Shown: one piece after another, positions 48,772-61,900 of the stretch
Position numbering within the stretch: position 1 is the stretch's first letter
How the letters are laid out: the number at the start of each line of letters is the position of its first letter
From: Mangifera indica
Taxonomy: Eukaryota > Streptophyta > Magnoliopsida > Sapindales > Anacardiaceae
Length of the DNA: 64,000 nucleotides
Direction: 5' to 3'
Assembly: GCF_011075055.1 (NCBI RefSeq)
Contig: NC_058149.1
Coordinates: 10,732,449-10,796,448 of the forward strand
Made by a program: the position numbers and the translations under genes
The notes under the pieces: model-generated
The model's input: only the letters and a program-made list of their open reading frames with translations
Database searches by the model: none
What the model was told of the DNA's origin: nothing

Positions 48772-49644
48772 GGCCAAACGATTATTTCCCACCCAAGGTT
48801 TGATGTTTTCTTAAATGTCCCCCCTTTAACTATGGAAACACCAAACACCTACCCATGAGCAGTTAAAATTAACGGTGATAAGGGTAAAATCGTCATTTTC
48901 TCTATAATATTAAAAAATAAACTAAAATATAAGTTATTTTTGCCCTCCTAAACTTTGAAAACTAAAATTTTTCCCAGCCTATATTTTAAAAAATGGCAGT
49001 TTCACCCTAGGATTTCGTTTTGAAATCTCCGACTCCATTGCCGACGACCTCTCCCTTCCAAAGCATCCTCTCTTTTCGATAATCTCTTTCCTCCTATTTG
49101 GAGGCCCGATAGGCGTCGGAGACACCTTGAGAGACAAAGAACTTTGTCGGGGAAGACGAAGTTCTTCGTCTTCCCAGACGAAGATGAAACCGAGAAGACG
49201 ATCGTCTTCCCAGAAAAAGACCTCTGGGAAGACAACCGTCTTCCCAAGACGAAGCCGCGAAGACGACGACTTCCTCTTCGTCTGGGAAGACGAAGAACTT
49301 CGTCTCCCAAGGCTTCTCTGACGTCGATCGGGCCTCCAAATAGGAGGAAAGAGATCGTCAGAAGGAGAAGATGCTTCGGAAGGGAGAGGCTGTCGGCAAT
49401 GGAGCTGGAGATGTCGCCAGAGATTTCAAAACGAAACCCTAGGGTGAAACTGTCATTTTTTAAAACTTAGGCTGGAGGAAAATTTTAGTTTTTAAAGTTT
49501 AGGGGGGCAAAAAGAGATAAAATTTTTAGGCGTTAGGGTTATGTTAAATTTAACCGGTCATGGATGGATGTTTGGTATTTCCATAATTAAAAAGGGGACA
49601 TTTGAGAAAACATCAAACCTTGAGTGGAAAATAGTCGTTTGGCC
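48772..49644. mobile_element. Foldback element, copy C (873 bp)
   Basis: The ends are GGCCAAACGATTATTTCCCA and, inverted, GGCCAAACGACTATTTTCCA, flanked on both sides by a run of at least nine T (48763-48771 and 49645-49653). This fits a 9-bp duplication but cannot be proven in a homopolymer. Arms and core match copy A closely (GATAATCTCTTTCCTCCTAT against its inverse near 49345). The centre is expanded by many GAAGACGA / TCGTCTTC units. Several open frames of about 60-108 codons here, rich in R, S and E, are by-products of these repeats. Confidence 0.85.
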
Positions 49645-50570
49645 TTTTTTTTTTCTTGACCTTTCTCATTTCTTAGCTATCAAAAACACCCGGGAGTTGG
49701 TAAATTTGGCCATTATCTTGCAACATTGCCCTCACCGACAATATTGATCGATCATGATTTGATTGGATTTGCCTAATTCCATCAAATTGAGAACTTTGGT
49801 ATTGATGTTGCATGAGATCAAAAGGAGAAATTATCATAAAACTTGTTGCCGCTTGCACGAGTCTCAAAGCTTAGACATAAACAATCGTGGCCCTACATGA
49901 GTTCTTGAGCCACAACCCATGCCCTCATATTTGCCAACTCCCCCTTGACATTGCACTCATGGCATCCACTTGGAGGGTGGAGTCACCTTAGCCACTGCTG
50001 CACACACACCAACCATTGAAGGCACCAACAACCACCTTCAAACAGTAGCCACCAGATTTTTCACTTTAACCACAACTTCTAATTTATTGTAGTTTCCTTT
50101 CCCATTTCTCATGTAACCCCCACCTTTGCAATGGTTGAAAATTGAATCCAATTTGAATGTTAGTCTAATCGATCAAATCAAGGATTGACCCAATTGAATA
50201 TCTATTTATGACATTAAGACTGAGAATTTAAGTTGACAACATATGTCCCAACCCCTTAAGTTGCATAGTTTTCTCCAGCATGGGTTTTCAAAGTTGCAAA
50301 TTCCTCCTGCATCTATATATTTGACCCTAACCTAACTCAGAATCATACAAATCACTTCAAAAAGGACAAAATCTGACTATTTTAAGAGTTACAGTATAAA
50401 CTTTATTTAGAAAAATGAAAAAAGAAAGACCTTTTATTGTATTTGCACCCCATTTGAAAAGTTTAATGGAGCAAATGATTACCATAAAACCAGCCATGTA
50501 AACATTAAGCAATATTTACATATGCTAATTGCATTTGCAGGAGTCATCTCTCTAAGCCATAAGAGCTGAC
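49645..50570. other. Spacer downstream of TRB; no gene seen
   Basis: Balanced composition in parts (49860-50060), but no recognisable exon or element. The stretch after about 50400 is probably the 3' UTR and flank of the TRB gene on the minus strand. Confidence 0.5.
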
Positions 50571-53500
50571 TCAATATGCCATAAGCACAACTTCACCTTG
50601 TGAACCTGTTATAAAAAAAAAGAAAGAATGAATTAATATAACATAGAAATGCAATGAGAAAAAATTTAAGCAAGAAAGTAACTTCCAATATTACATTTCT
50701 CAAAAATCTCTTTGGCCAACTGAAGCAGTGAATCTGTGTCTTCAGCCATCCTTGAAATCCTTTCTGCCTCTTTAACTGCTTCAGCTGCCACAAAAGACTT
50801 GTTTTCAGCATCAGCAATCTGACTGGCTGCAGCAACAGCCGCTGCTTCCACTGTATTTGCAGAGGATATATGGTTAATGCTCTGCAATGGCCTAGGCCTG
50901 ATATCCTTCTGCTTTGGAATAGGTGTTTGTGTTCCTGACACAGCAGCTTCCTTTAACTTGAAGCAATTTTGGACCTGCAGTCCAATCATATAATAACTAG
51001 AAGGTTTAGAATTTCATCCTTGGCTACAAACTGAAAGATATGGCATTAGATTTGTTGTGCACAAAAGCCAGCTGATGGTATTCATTTCCACAAATTCCAT
51101 AAACTTATTTCCTTGTTCATCACAGTTCGTTGCTTAGCATACATAGCTGCAATAGATTGTCAAGCTTTACCAAGAAAGAAATGAATGCTGCAGATCACTA
51201 GAAACCACTAGTAATTCTGTGTATTGGGAAGGCCTTGTGGACATACATGAAGAAGGGATTCTATGTAGCTTCTCTCCATTTATTATTTATGATGGGGGAG
51301 GAGATTTGGCACCAGTAGAGGGGTGGACTGCCAGTAGATAAATAAATTATCGACTATATTGCACCATACCTTCATTATCCCTATCTTCATCTAGGATTTG
51401 GTGAAGCAAAAATGAAGGATGTCACAAATCAAAATTAGGTCTCAAAAAATATAATGAATACATTGCAAAGGCCCATGATTTTTGTAGATCACTTAGTAAG
51501 TTGGAAAAAAAATCAACATCCTATTCTATACATATTAAACAAAGGAAATTGTTACTCTTCTATAAGCATCAATAAGCAATTTCTTGTCAAGCCTTTATTC
51601 TAGCACCAAATTTGGAATTAACTTGTTAAGCAGTTCATTGTGGGAAATCAAATATCCATTTAGAGGAACTAGTGGTCTTGCTAACGTCCTAAGGTTGGAT
51701 TCACCTCATGGTCTATTTCAGAGATCAGAGACTTTTGAAGGCCATCATCAACCTCATAATGTGTCCTCCAGTTCCTAGCTACAGGGATTTTGGACAGAAA
51801 AAGATCTTATATGATACATGTTTTCAACTCTAATGTTGAGTAACTTCAAGATGGAATATTAGGTATTAATTGCTAGATTTAGATCATGACCCAGATCTTC
51901 TCATCTTCAAAAATATTTTTTGCTACTATCAAGAGGCAACCAGAAAGTTAAAGGTACTTTATAGATCCTAAACAGCCCTGTACCAAAGCAAATAAACAAC
52001 TTGATCTAACATGATAGACCACCATAAAAGGGGATACAATAAAAATAGGACAAAATCACTCATTAAATTACAGAAGAAACAAGAATGGAAAGAAAAGTAT
52101 CAGTCACAGTCATTGAACTTGGGCAATATGGCACTATTCATTTTTGAAAAATAAAAAAAGGAATGAAAAGTAAGATAAGTATCATTGTAAAAAGAATCAG
52201 CAATTAAAAGAAAAAGGCATTAACCTTTTCAAGTTTTTCTTGCGCAACCAACCTTCTCAGCCTTGAACTTAACTGCCTCCTGAAATTTTGTGGCACCTCA
52301 AGCCTTTGCTGCAAAATGTATCAAAGAAAGAAGAAACTTGTCATTTGAATATAACATTTTCTTTCCCATTACTTTGTTCAAACCTATAAACCAGGATTAA
52401 TAAGTTATGTGAAGATGTTGAAAACCCGTAAAACCTTGCAAACGGTAAGATTGTAGCAAATTATGTATCTCACTCAAAACCTATAAGTGAACCATTGTTA
52501 TAATTCGGTTTCCTTTGTAAGTCTTTAAAGAAGCTGGAATACACTATCAGAAAAGCAAGAAATCCACATTCATTACATTCATATTTCAGGTATCAGCTAT
52601 CCTTCATAATCTGCAATGCATGACAATAAAATTGTTCTTTATGTGCTTAGATGCAAGATATTTTATTTTACATTTTGAGGAAGCTTTCTGGGTCTGGCAG
52701 AGAACTAATAGGTCAAGCATGATCCCAGAAACCCTCCGAGTGAAAGATAAAACCTTTTGGGCAATTATGAAATATCAATATATAATCTACTATCTATGAG
52801 ATTTTCTAACAAGCTTAAAGGGTAAGACAAACCATTATACACAGAAAATTCAGTTACACTTCAAATTTTAAGGATAATTAAAAAACAATATCAAATCAAG
52901 GTGGAAAGACAGGAGACAGTACAGGCAATTAACCTAACTCTATTTTCATATGCCCATTAACATTTTAGTATCCAGGAACAGCTTTTGATTCCTTGTCCAA
53001 ATATATTACATCCTGCGGTAAAATATTGATACACACCCAAAAAAAAAAAAAAAAAAAGAGATGAATGAAAATTCAGTCACACCTCAATAAAGCTGAGAAT
53101 TGCAGAAACATCAGATCCATTGGGCTCTTTCAAGGTAGAAATAGCTTCAAAAATCAATGCATTGTACCTGGGAGATTCAGCACTTATTTCAAACACCGTA
53201 TAATCAGAATAATTAAGAACATCTGGTAGGATGACAATCATTATTCTGAACTATTTATTTGACAACTTAAATTGGCACTATATAACATCGTCTGACATGT
53301 TATATACTAATATCTAATACCTGTTTCAAGAGTCAGCACACTGGAACATTTTAATCCATTAATGATGATGATGATAATAACAAGACAGCCTTATCTTTGA
53401 TGATTTGTATGTGAATAATTTCACAATTATCAACAGCAAGTTGAGATAAATAAGAGAAACCATATATTCAACAAGAAGATGTTGCAATGTCACTCTAACT

Positions 53501-55472
53501 GCTATGTCAGAGTTTTATAATTTCCTAGAACATGATTTCTTAATATTACTAGCATAATTTTCTTGTATGTTCAAGCTGAAACAATGTCACTTACGGATGT
53601 TGTTGAATTAAAAAGTAAAAAGAATAACAGATTAAGCAAAGTATTTTGGAGTTTTACAGACCATCTGTTTCCAGGAGAAGAAATTGTTTTTGCCCATTGA
53701 AGCACCAACCCTATAAAATAATGGCATACAAATGCACCACTTGTTGAGCCTAATCTGATAGTTGAACCTATTTAAAGTTTCTTGTTGATTTGTATATAAT
53801 TTCAAGGGGGCATTCTTAAAAAAGTGTGCTTAACACATGCATATTCTACACAAAACAAGCTTAGCATGAAAACATTTCTATTTTTATTTTTAGTGGCAGA
53901 TGTGGAAAACAAAACAACAAGGAAGACCATCAAATCACAACATATGATCAATGCATTTCCTTTTCCATGTTCTTCAAAGCATAAAACCGCAGTTCTGCAC
54001 CAATGCCAGGGAATTTTGTAAAGCTATTCTGATTTCTATAGGAAAATGATTATATTTTTCCAGTCTCCTAATCCTCACAAATTTCGAAATAACTTGTCAA
54101 TGATAAAAATAGAGTGCAGATGCAAAAGGAAGACAATGATGAAACTGTTCACGTTATTCCATTTTTCTTCTTAAAACTTTTTGCAGCTCCCTTTGACACC
54201 CGAGGAGCAAAAAGAAAAAGAAACATGTACACCACCAAGAAAGACAAAGCAGAAAAACAGGGAAAAATTCATATTGGTAATACAATACTTTGGTGCACAG
54301 CTTCTAGCAGAATCATCAATGGTTGAATCTACTGATGCATCAGGCACCGCTGCAGTAGCAGTAGCAGCAACAGCAGTAGTAGCAGTTGAAGTCTGTGGAG
54401 TAGACAATGGTGCAGCTGGAGCATCTGAACCAGCTTTTGGTTTTAGTGTCCGTGATTTTTCCCGAGGACCTTGTAAGCCAGCACTAACACTCATATTCCG
54501 CCATTTATCCTATGCAAGAAGACAGCAATAAAATCATGAGCATAATCCCAAGTTATGGACATGGAATAAATCAACTAAGCTAGATGCACCAAGCCCTGAC
54601 TTTAGTCCCTATCTCACTTCTGACATAGAAAGACATTAAACCGCACTTTACTGAATGGAACTAACTGACTTGTAGAGAAACTAAATCTGGCTAATTGCTT
54701 CTTACAATACTCTAGTGGTGGGACATGGTCTAGTTCCCTTCTTCCATCATCATCTTTGTCAAAAGAAATGGTTCAGAGGGCAGTTCCCATCCCCAAACTT
54801 GCTGAAATAAGCAGAAGAAAAGAATGACCTCTTGAACACTTCCAAATACATGAATGTTTCTTACCAAACAATTTCTTCTACTTCAAAATCCAATAACCAA
54901 TTACATCTTTGCACATTATATAGTTCATATCAAATGTACAGCTCATTCAGATCACTATTTTAATTTATAACTTAAAAACCTGATATCTTTACTACCGTTT
55001 AATGAACCAACCTGTCTTGTAAATTGGTTTTGTTGCAACTCCACAGTTCTTAACCAGCATAACAGATGCCCCATAACTGGAGTAAATTGTCCTACCAATT
55101 AACAGCTTAAAAAGCTTAAAATCAACACCAAACAGTTCATAACCTCACATAATCTCCTTTGAACAAGAAACATCTTCAAACAGCATGAAAAATTTCAACT
55201 TTAACATTGAAATCCCTCTTCTATCCATAAAAAATATAAGTAAATAAAAAAATATTAATTTTAGATATTAATGGAATAGATGGGACAATAATTAAAAAAA
55301 AAAAAATCAATAAAGGAGATACCTTGAGATCAATATTAGAGCGGGAGAAGAGGAATGGATTAAACTCGGGATCTCTCTGTATGTTCTTCCACTTGCCTGT
55401 TCCGTGTTTGGCTACTCCTGCTCTAAGTGCTTCTTCTTCCTCCGATGTCCACTTCTGCTTCGGATTCCCCAT
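50571..55472 (-). CDS. TRB (single-Myb-histone) telomere repeat-binding factor, 284 aa
   Basis: Six exons on the minus strand: 55472-55323, 54509-54289, 53167-53083, 52308-52225, 50974-50695 and 50605-50571. The N-terminal Myb domain [20 protein letters not shown]...[11 protein letters not shown] ends in the telobox-recognition helix [11 protein letters not shown], which spans the exon 1/2 junction. A linker rich in A, T and V follows. The H1/H5-like domain is in exons 3-4 ([20 protein letters not shown] to [11 protein letters not shown]). The C-terminal coiled coil includes [19 protein letters not shown] and [23 protein letters not shown] proteins bind TTTAGGG repeats and telobox promoter motifs and recruit chromatin regulators. 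Length and exon structure are normal. The paralogue (TRB1/2/3 class) is not resolved. Confidence 0.95.
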
Positions 55473-55977
55473 TTTCCTCTCTTTCGTTTGGTTACTGTTT
55501 GCGGAGGCTCTGTTTTGTTTTTCTCTTTCTCTTCACGGGCGGGGGGAAGGAGGGGAGATTTCGGCTAAACGACACGTCGTTTAATAGTTTAGTGTTTTAC
55601 TAACACGGAGCCGTTTTGAAGTATTGATGACTTAAATGGTAGCGACAACGCCCTTTTCGATAGGAGTTGCTTTTCACGAACACCCCGCCAATACATTATC
55701 TCCACGTGGCAGTTAAGGGATGACAGTTTAAACAGCACAGCAAATTAAAATTCACAAAAAACTGCTTCCCTATCCAAAGCCTCGCTCAAAACTCTTCGCT
55801 TTACACTCACACATCTGAAGCGTTTCAGAAAAGAATCCAAAAAACACCAAACCAAAGTTCACACAATCCGCATTTTCACTAACATTTGACGCTCACAGCA
55901 ATGACTTGAGCATCTCGCTTCTTAAAAAGCCGAGGAATCAGAAGAAGAAAAGCAGTACCTTAAAGAAGAAGTCACAA
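55473..55977. promoter_or_regulatory. Shared head-to-head region between TRB and LCYE
   Basis: The two start codons are 505 bp apart and diverge. In the middle lies an 8-base inverted repeat, TAAACGAC and GTCGTTTA with an AC spacer (55566-55583), holding an ACGT core. ACACGTCG and CCACGTGG-like CTCCACGTGGCA (55701-55712, a G-box) are also present. The G-box is the type bound by bZIP and bHLH (including PIF) factors, which would fit a carotenoid gene. No clear TATA box was identified. Motifs are seen; regulation is inferred. Confidence 0.45.
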
Positions 55978-58900
55978 ATGGAGTACTGTCTTGGGGCTCA
56001 AAATTTTGCTGCAATGACGGTGTCTTCTTGCTCTACATGGCGGATTCGAAGAAAAACATTTATAACCAAGCAGAATCTTATAAGGTACCAGTTCAGTTCC
56101 TTTAAAGTGAGAGCAAGTAGTGTAAATGCAGGGAGAGAGAGTTGCGTAGCTGTGGAAGAAGATTTTGCTGATGAAGAAGATTATATAAAGGCCGGAGGCT
56201 CCGAACTTGTTTTTGTACAAATGCAACAAAATAAGTCCATGGATAAACAGTCTAAATTAGCAGATAAGGTTCCACTCTTCTTCCTTTCGTTCTTGTTTAA
56301 TTTCCGTAGAGGTTTTGACTCGTCATTCTTCTGACGATTATATTGTTCTAATGTTCTCTTTTACAGTTTTTAAGGTTAGTCTTATTTATTTATTTTTGCA
56401 GTTACCTCCAATATTGGTAGGTCATGATGTTTTGGATTTGGTGGTGATTGGTTGTGGCCCAGCTGGGCTTGCTCTGGCTGCAGAATCAGCTAAGTTGGGA
56501 TTAAATGTTGGACTTATCGGTCCTGATCTCCCTTTTACAAATAATTATGGCGTTTGGGAAGATGAATTTAAAGGTACCGATATTTTTTGTATTGAGATTT
56601 ATCATTCAACAACTTACTTTATAACATTTTCGTGTTTGAAACTGCAAACAGTTTCCGCATTTTAAAGTTTAGTACTCAAATTGCTACTCCTGCCAAAGAA
56701 TCATATTAATTAAAAAATTTGTATGTGTCCACCAACCTGTTCTAAAACTCCTTTCCCTGCTTGAATTAAATGTAAGATGAATATAGTGTCTTATGCTTAC
56801 AGATCTTGGACTTGAAAGGTGCATTGAGCATGTTTGGCGTGATACAATTGTATATTTGGATGATGGTGATCCCATTTTGATCGGTCGTGCTTATGGACGA
56901 GTTAGTCGACATTTGCTCCATGAAGAACTGTTGAGGAGGTGGGATTGCTTGAAATCAGTGTTTTTATTTACTGTTGTTTTAAACTCATTCATGTTCGTAA
57001 ATAGTGAATTGTAGATATATAATCTATATTAATTTCCTTTAGGTGTGTCGAGTCAGGTGTTTCATATCTTAGCTCAAAAGTGGAAAGGATTACTGAATCT
57101 GCAAGGGGTCATCGTCTTGTAGCTTGTGAACATGATATGGTTGTTCCCTGCAGGTATGATAGGGTATTGTTGTGCTAGTCTTCACAGATATATCTATTCA
57201 TATAAGTGAATCATGTGAACTCTGTCAGAAATATATATTGGGTTTACAAGTGTGAAGATTGAAACTCATATTACACAAAACCAATTAGCTTGTGTTAAAG
57301 TCCAATTCACACACTTATATATTACTCTCTTATGTTCTATTCATTAGATGTGAGACTCTTTTTTTTTCCTTTTTATTTAAGTCTCCAACACCTCCGCTTA
57401 AGTGCATTTAGGTTGTTAGACCTACCGTTTGACTCAGCCGGTTTTTGGCTGGGTGTATTGTCACTTGTATCTAGGAACACTTAAGCTTAGGCTGTTAAAC
57501 CCGCCGTTTGGTTTGTGCTCTGATACTATATCGAAAATATATATTGGATTTACAAGTGTGAAGATTGAAACTCATATTACACAAAACCAATTAGTTTGTG
57601 TTAAAGTCTAATCCACACACTTATATACCACTCTCTTATGTTCTATTCATTAGATGTGAGATTCTTTTTTTTTTTTTTTAATTTAAGTCTCCAACAAACT
57701 TTAAGTAATATGACCTTGCCTCAAGTTTTGAATGTATCATTATAGGCTTGTCACTGTTGCTTCTGGGGCAGCTTCAGGGAAACTCTTGGAATATGAAGTG
57801 GGGGGTCCCAGAGTTTCTGTGCAAACAGCATATGGTGTGGAGGTTGAGGTAGGCTTATATGGTTTGCCATCTCAAATAAGTTGCTCCTCCTGCCCTCAAT
57901 CAGATGAAAGGTTTTGCAATTGTTCAGAGCTGCAACGTTTTGATTATTTACCATGAATTTGTGTTGCAATTCTAGGTGGAAAATAATCCATATGATCCCA
58001 GCCTGATGGTTTTCATGGACTACAGAGATATCAAACCAGTTTCCTGTTCAGAATTTGAATACCCAACGTTCCTTTATGCCATGCCAGTGTCATCAACAAG
58101 AGTTTTCTTTGAGGTTTGTTCACCATTTTTCACTTTAATATATAATTTTCAGTTGTAACAATTATCTGCAAACTGTTGTGCAAATATGAATCACAGGAAA
58201 CTTGTTTGGCTGCAAAAGATGGCATACCTTTTGATGTGTTAAAGAAAAAACTCATGACCAGGCTAGACAAAATGGGAATCCGAGTTTTAAAAACTTATGA
58301 AGAGGTAATTTTTATTATCAATGTATGATAATTTTTCCAAAGTATTTTATTTCTTTATTCTCATTATTTAAAAGCCAAACAGGATTCTACCCATATCATA
58401 TATAAGAAAATTTATGTCTAGTTTTTCATTCATCAGAACTATCTGTTCTGAATTCATTTCAAAGATGCAAAAAGATATCATCCATCCACCCACTAATGTG
58501 GTTTGGGCATTGTTGTTGCCAAGAGTTGGTCCTTTTAGTTTGAGTCAAATATATTGAAGTATGATGAGTGGACATTAACCCTAAGAGCTCATAGGAAGTG
58601 ACCAAATGATAGTATTTGGTTACAAGATGTCAATTCATGTGTATGAACGTATTTAATCAATGAACTTATCACATAATACAAGCACACTTATTTAAATACA
58701 ACAGCACACACGTGGATCTAACCTTCAGTCTGACTTAAAACTCCATATTATATAACCATGACTGAGAAAAGCTTAGATTCATGTTAAGTAGCACACAATT
58801 GTATTTATTATCCATAAGCATCTATGAAATTGATTCGCTTTTGTTTCAAATATCGCTTGTTTGATCAACAAAATCTTGAATTGTCTAAATCATTTTATTT

Positions 58901-61900
58901 TGATGCACTTTTCTGTGTATGATTTTTTAAAGTTGACAGAGTAAGCTCTATCATTGAGATAAACTTTTAGTTATAATGTAAATCAATGGAGTAAAGTGGT
59001 TTGCTTTCATAGTTTGGCATTGATTGAGGATTTTTTTTTATTCTGATGCTTCTAAACATTAATGAATTATCTAGCACTAAATGCCAGATGTGGCATCTCC
59101 AATAGCTAATGCATGCTTTATAGCATCTCATGCCTACATTCTGAATTTCCAACAGCGCAAAGAACCTCTGTTCTTAGTGACAATTTTTAAATAGATTGTA
59201 AAACAATTTTGTATTTTTGAGATCATGGATTTATGAGTAATCTTTTTCTTGTGAAATATAATATTGTATTCCTTCTTTAAGATAATGATTATCTGGGTGC
59301 ATAAGATCTGAGGAAGCAGTTTATGAATGCATTATGCAGGAATGGTCTTATATTCCAGTTGGGGGTTCCCTACCAAATACAGAACAAAAAAACCTTGCAT
59401 TTGGTGCTGCCGCTAGCATGGTTCACCCAGCCACAGGTGCTAGAAGAAATAGTTCATTCATGTTTTCTGGTATATTCAAACTTAATTGTGTGAAGTCTTT
59501 TTCTTCCTGTTATCAAACAGGGTATTCAGTTGTGAGATCACTGTCAGAGGCTCCAAATTATGCTTCTGCAATTGCAAATATATTGAAACAGGATCATTCC
59601 AGGGGTAGGCTTGCTCGTGAAAGAAGTACTGAGAATATATCAATGCAAGGTACTAATCAAACTATCAATTGAGATGTTCATTTAATATGAATAACTTGTG
59701 TGGTTATGCAATATTAGCAATTTAAACATAGAGCAATCTGAGCTCATAGCTGTACTTTTGGGAAATCCTCAAATTATTTCATAGCTCAATTCCACTGATA
59801 TCAACTTGCATAAACAGTTCTCTCATGGTGAACCTCACCTTATTTATGAATTCTTGTGCTTCCTTTTCTTGGCTTCTAAGATAAATGACTATAGTTTGGC
59901 TTGGGGAACTTGGAACCAACTAGTGGATAGAATATTTTAATGTTGCACAAGAACAAGTTTTTAACTGCCTTTCTGGTTTGGGACTTCTCATCTTTCCCTT
60001 AATTTGTTTTCAGTTTGTGGTCGGTGGAGCCATTTATAACAGTATATTGTCTATATTGTGGATAGGTAATTCTGAATGTGGTTCTGGGCTACCTACACAC
60101 TAAAGAGATATCTTGGATTACAATAGAATGAATTTCTCTGGTGTAGGGAGCTGCAGATGTTGCTGGTTTATTTAGCATATTGTTGTGAGCTTCTCCACTT
60201 AGCTAATAAGGTTCTACTGGTGCTACGGTTTTTTGAGAGGTTTAAATAATTAACTTCAGTATGAATCGCCAAGCTGTTCTAATAATTCATTTCTCTCTGA
60301 ATCACCAAGCTGTTATAATGAACTCTGGTTGATTTTGTTGGCCCATTTTTGTTTGTTTCCTTCTATGTTGCCTTTAGAGCAGAGATTCTTAGTCACGAAC
60401 TGTTGTCCCTTCTCAAATAACCTCCTTTTCTAATGATGAAGAATATTTTACTAAATTTCTTAGTCAATTTTATTTGGCATAAAATTTTATAAGATATATG
60501 AATTTGTTTTAATTAAATTCTGGAAGTTGAAGAAACATTTCTATTTGAGGAAGAATATCTTTGCTTGTCTCTATGTGATTCATAGGTAAATTTGTAAATA
60601 GAGCTTGTTAGGATTCTAGTCCATTATTCATGCAAATGATAAACGAACACAAAATATAGTGAAAAAACAATAATTTTATTCAGGAGTTACAAACGAAAAA
60701 CTGGATAATTTGAAGAGTTTAAAACCTCCTATTTTCTGGTTATTTGTGGAATCAGAGATCTCTCATAGTTAGCCCTAATGTTACTCAATTTCTATAATTT
60801 TTCTTCTTTTTCCGTTCAATAACCTGATTATTTTTTTTATAATAAAATTTAATTTATAGGATAAAGACAAGTGTCCTCTACTCTAATATTACTCTCTTTG
60901 AAAATCACTTTGACCTCAAAGTGGGGAAATTTGTTTTTATTTTTTTACATTTATATTTATATTTTTTTTGGGCTAAAACTTTTTGAATATAATACTTCTT
61001 TTTATTATTATTATTATTTTTTTTCCCCTTGCTATCTATCCATTTTTTTCTCTTTTTTTAAACCTTTTTTTTTGACCTTTTTATTTTTTTCGCCACTTGT
61101 CCAAACACTTTTTTTTCTCCCTTTTCTCTTTCACCAACTGTCCAACTCCTTTTTTTTTCCCAATGTCCATCTATCTTCCATCCTCATTTTCCGTCACTAG
61201 TCTCGCCTCCAATCGCAATATTAACTTTTCGATGACCTTTCATCTTCCGTTGACAACTTCTAGACTTCCATCTTGCTGATTCATCATTCTCCCTTGCTGA
61301 TTTGTGCTCCAACCGCAACGCTACCATGCCTTTCTATCTTTCTAGCATCGTGTCAGATTCTTTCATTTTTTCCTAGGCCAAAGGACTTTCCCACCCAAAC
61401 TATACTGAACTCTCAAAGTTTTCTCTATTAATTTTAAAAATTTCATTTATTCACTCATGACCATTTAAATTTGTTAATTTTAAGGGTAAAATCGTCATTT
61501 CATATTTAATATTAAAAATAAATTTAAATATGATTTTATTTCCCCCATAAATTTAAAAAACTAACTTTTCTCCCCTAAACTAAGTTTAAAAAAATCACAT
61601 TACCCCCTTAGGGTTTAGTTTCAAAATCCGTCAGCCCGCCTCAACTCTTTCCCAACCCATTCGACGTCAAGAGATGTCGTCTGGGAAGAGAAATCATCTT
61701 TCCACTAGTCTTCATCGTCTGGGAAAACAATCATCTTCCCAGATGACGTCTTTCGACGCCGAATGGGTTGGGGTGGAGTTAAGGCAGGTTGTTGGAGGAA
61801 GGGAAACTGTTGGGAGGGAGAGACGACCGACGATGGCATCAGAGAAAGTGAACAGATTTTGAAACTAAACTCTAGGGGGGAAATGTGATCTTTTCAAACT

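Noticed and set aside
49002..49470. Open frames of 60-108 codons, arginine-rich, on both strands
   Set aside because: They lie inside foldback copy C and are built from its GAAGACGA / TCGTCTTC units. They overlap on both strands and resemble no protein.
57429..57611. 60-codon frame in LCYE intron 4
   Set aside because: It lies inside the TRIM-like element and crosses one terminal repeat; not a gene.
60871..61279. 109-codon frame rich in F, S and Y, and an overlapping 60-codon frame
   Set aside because: Product of a long pyrimidine-rich tract inside the LTR element in LCYE intron 9; low complexity, not a gene.
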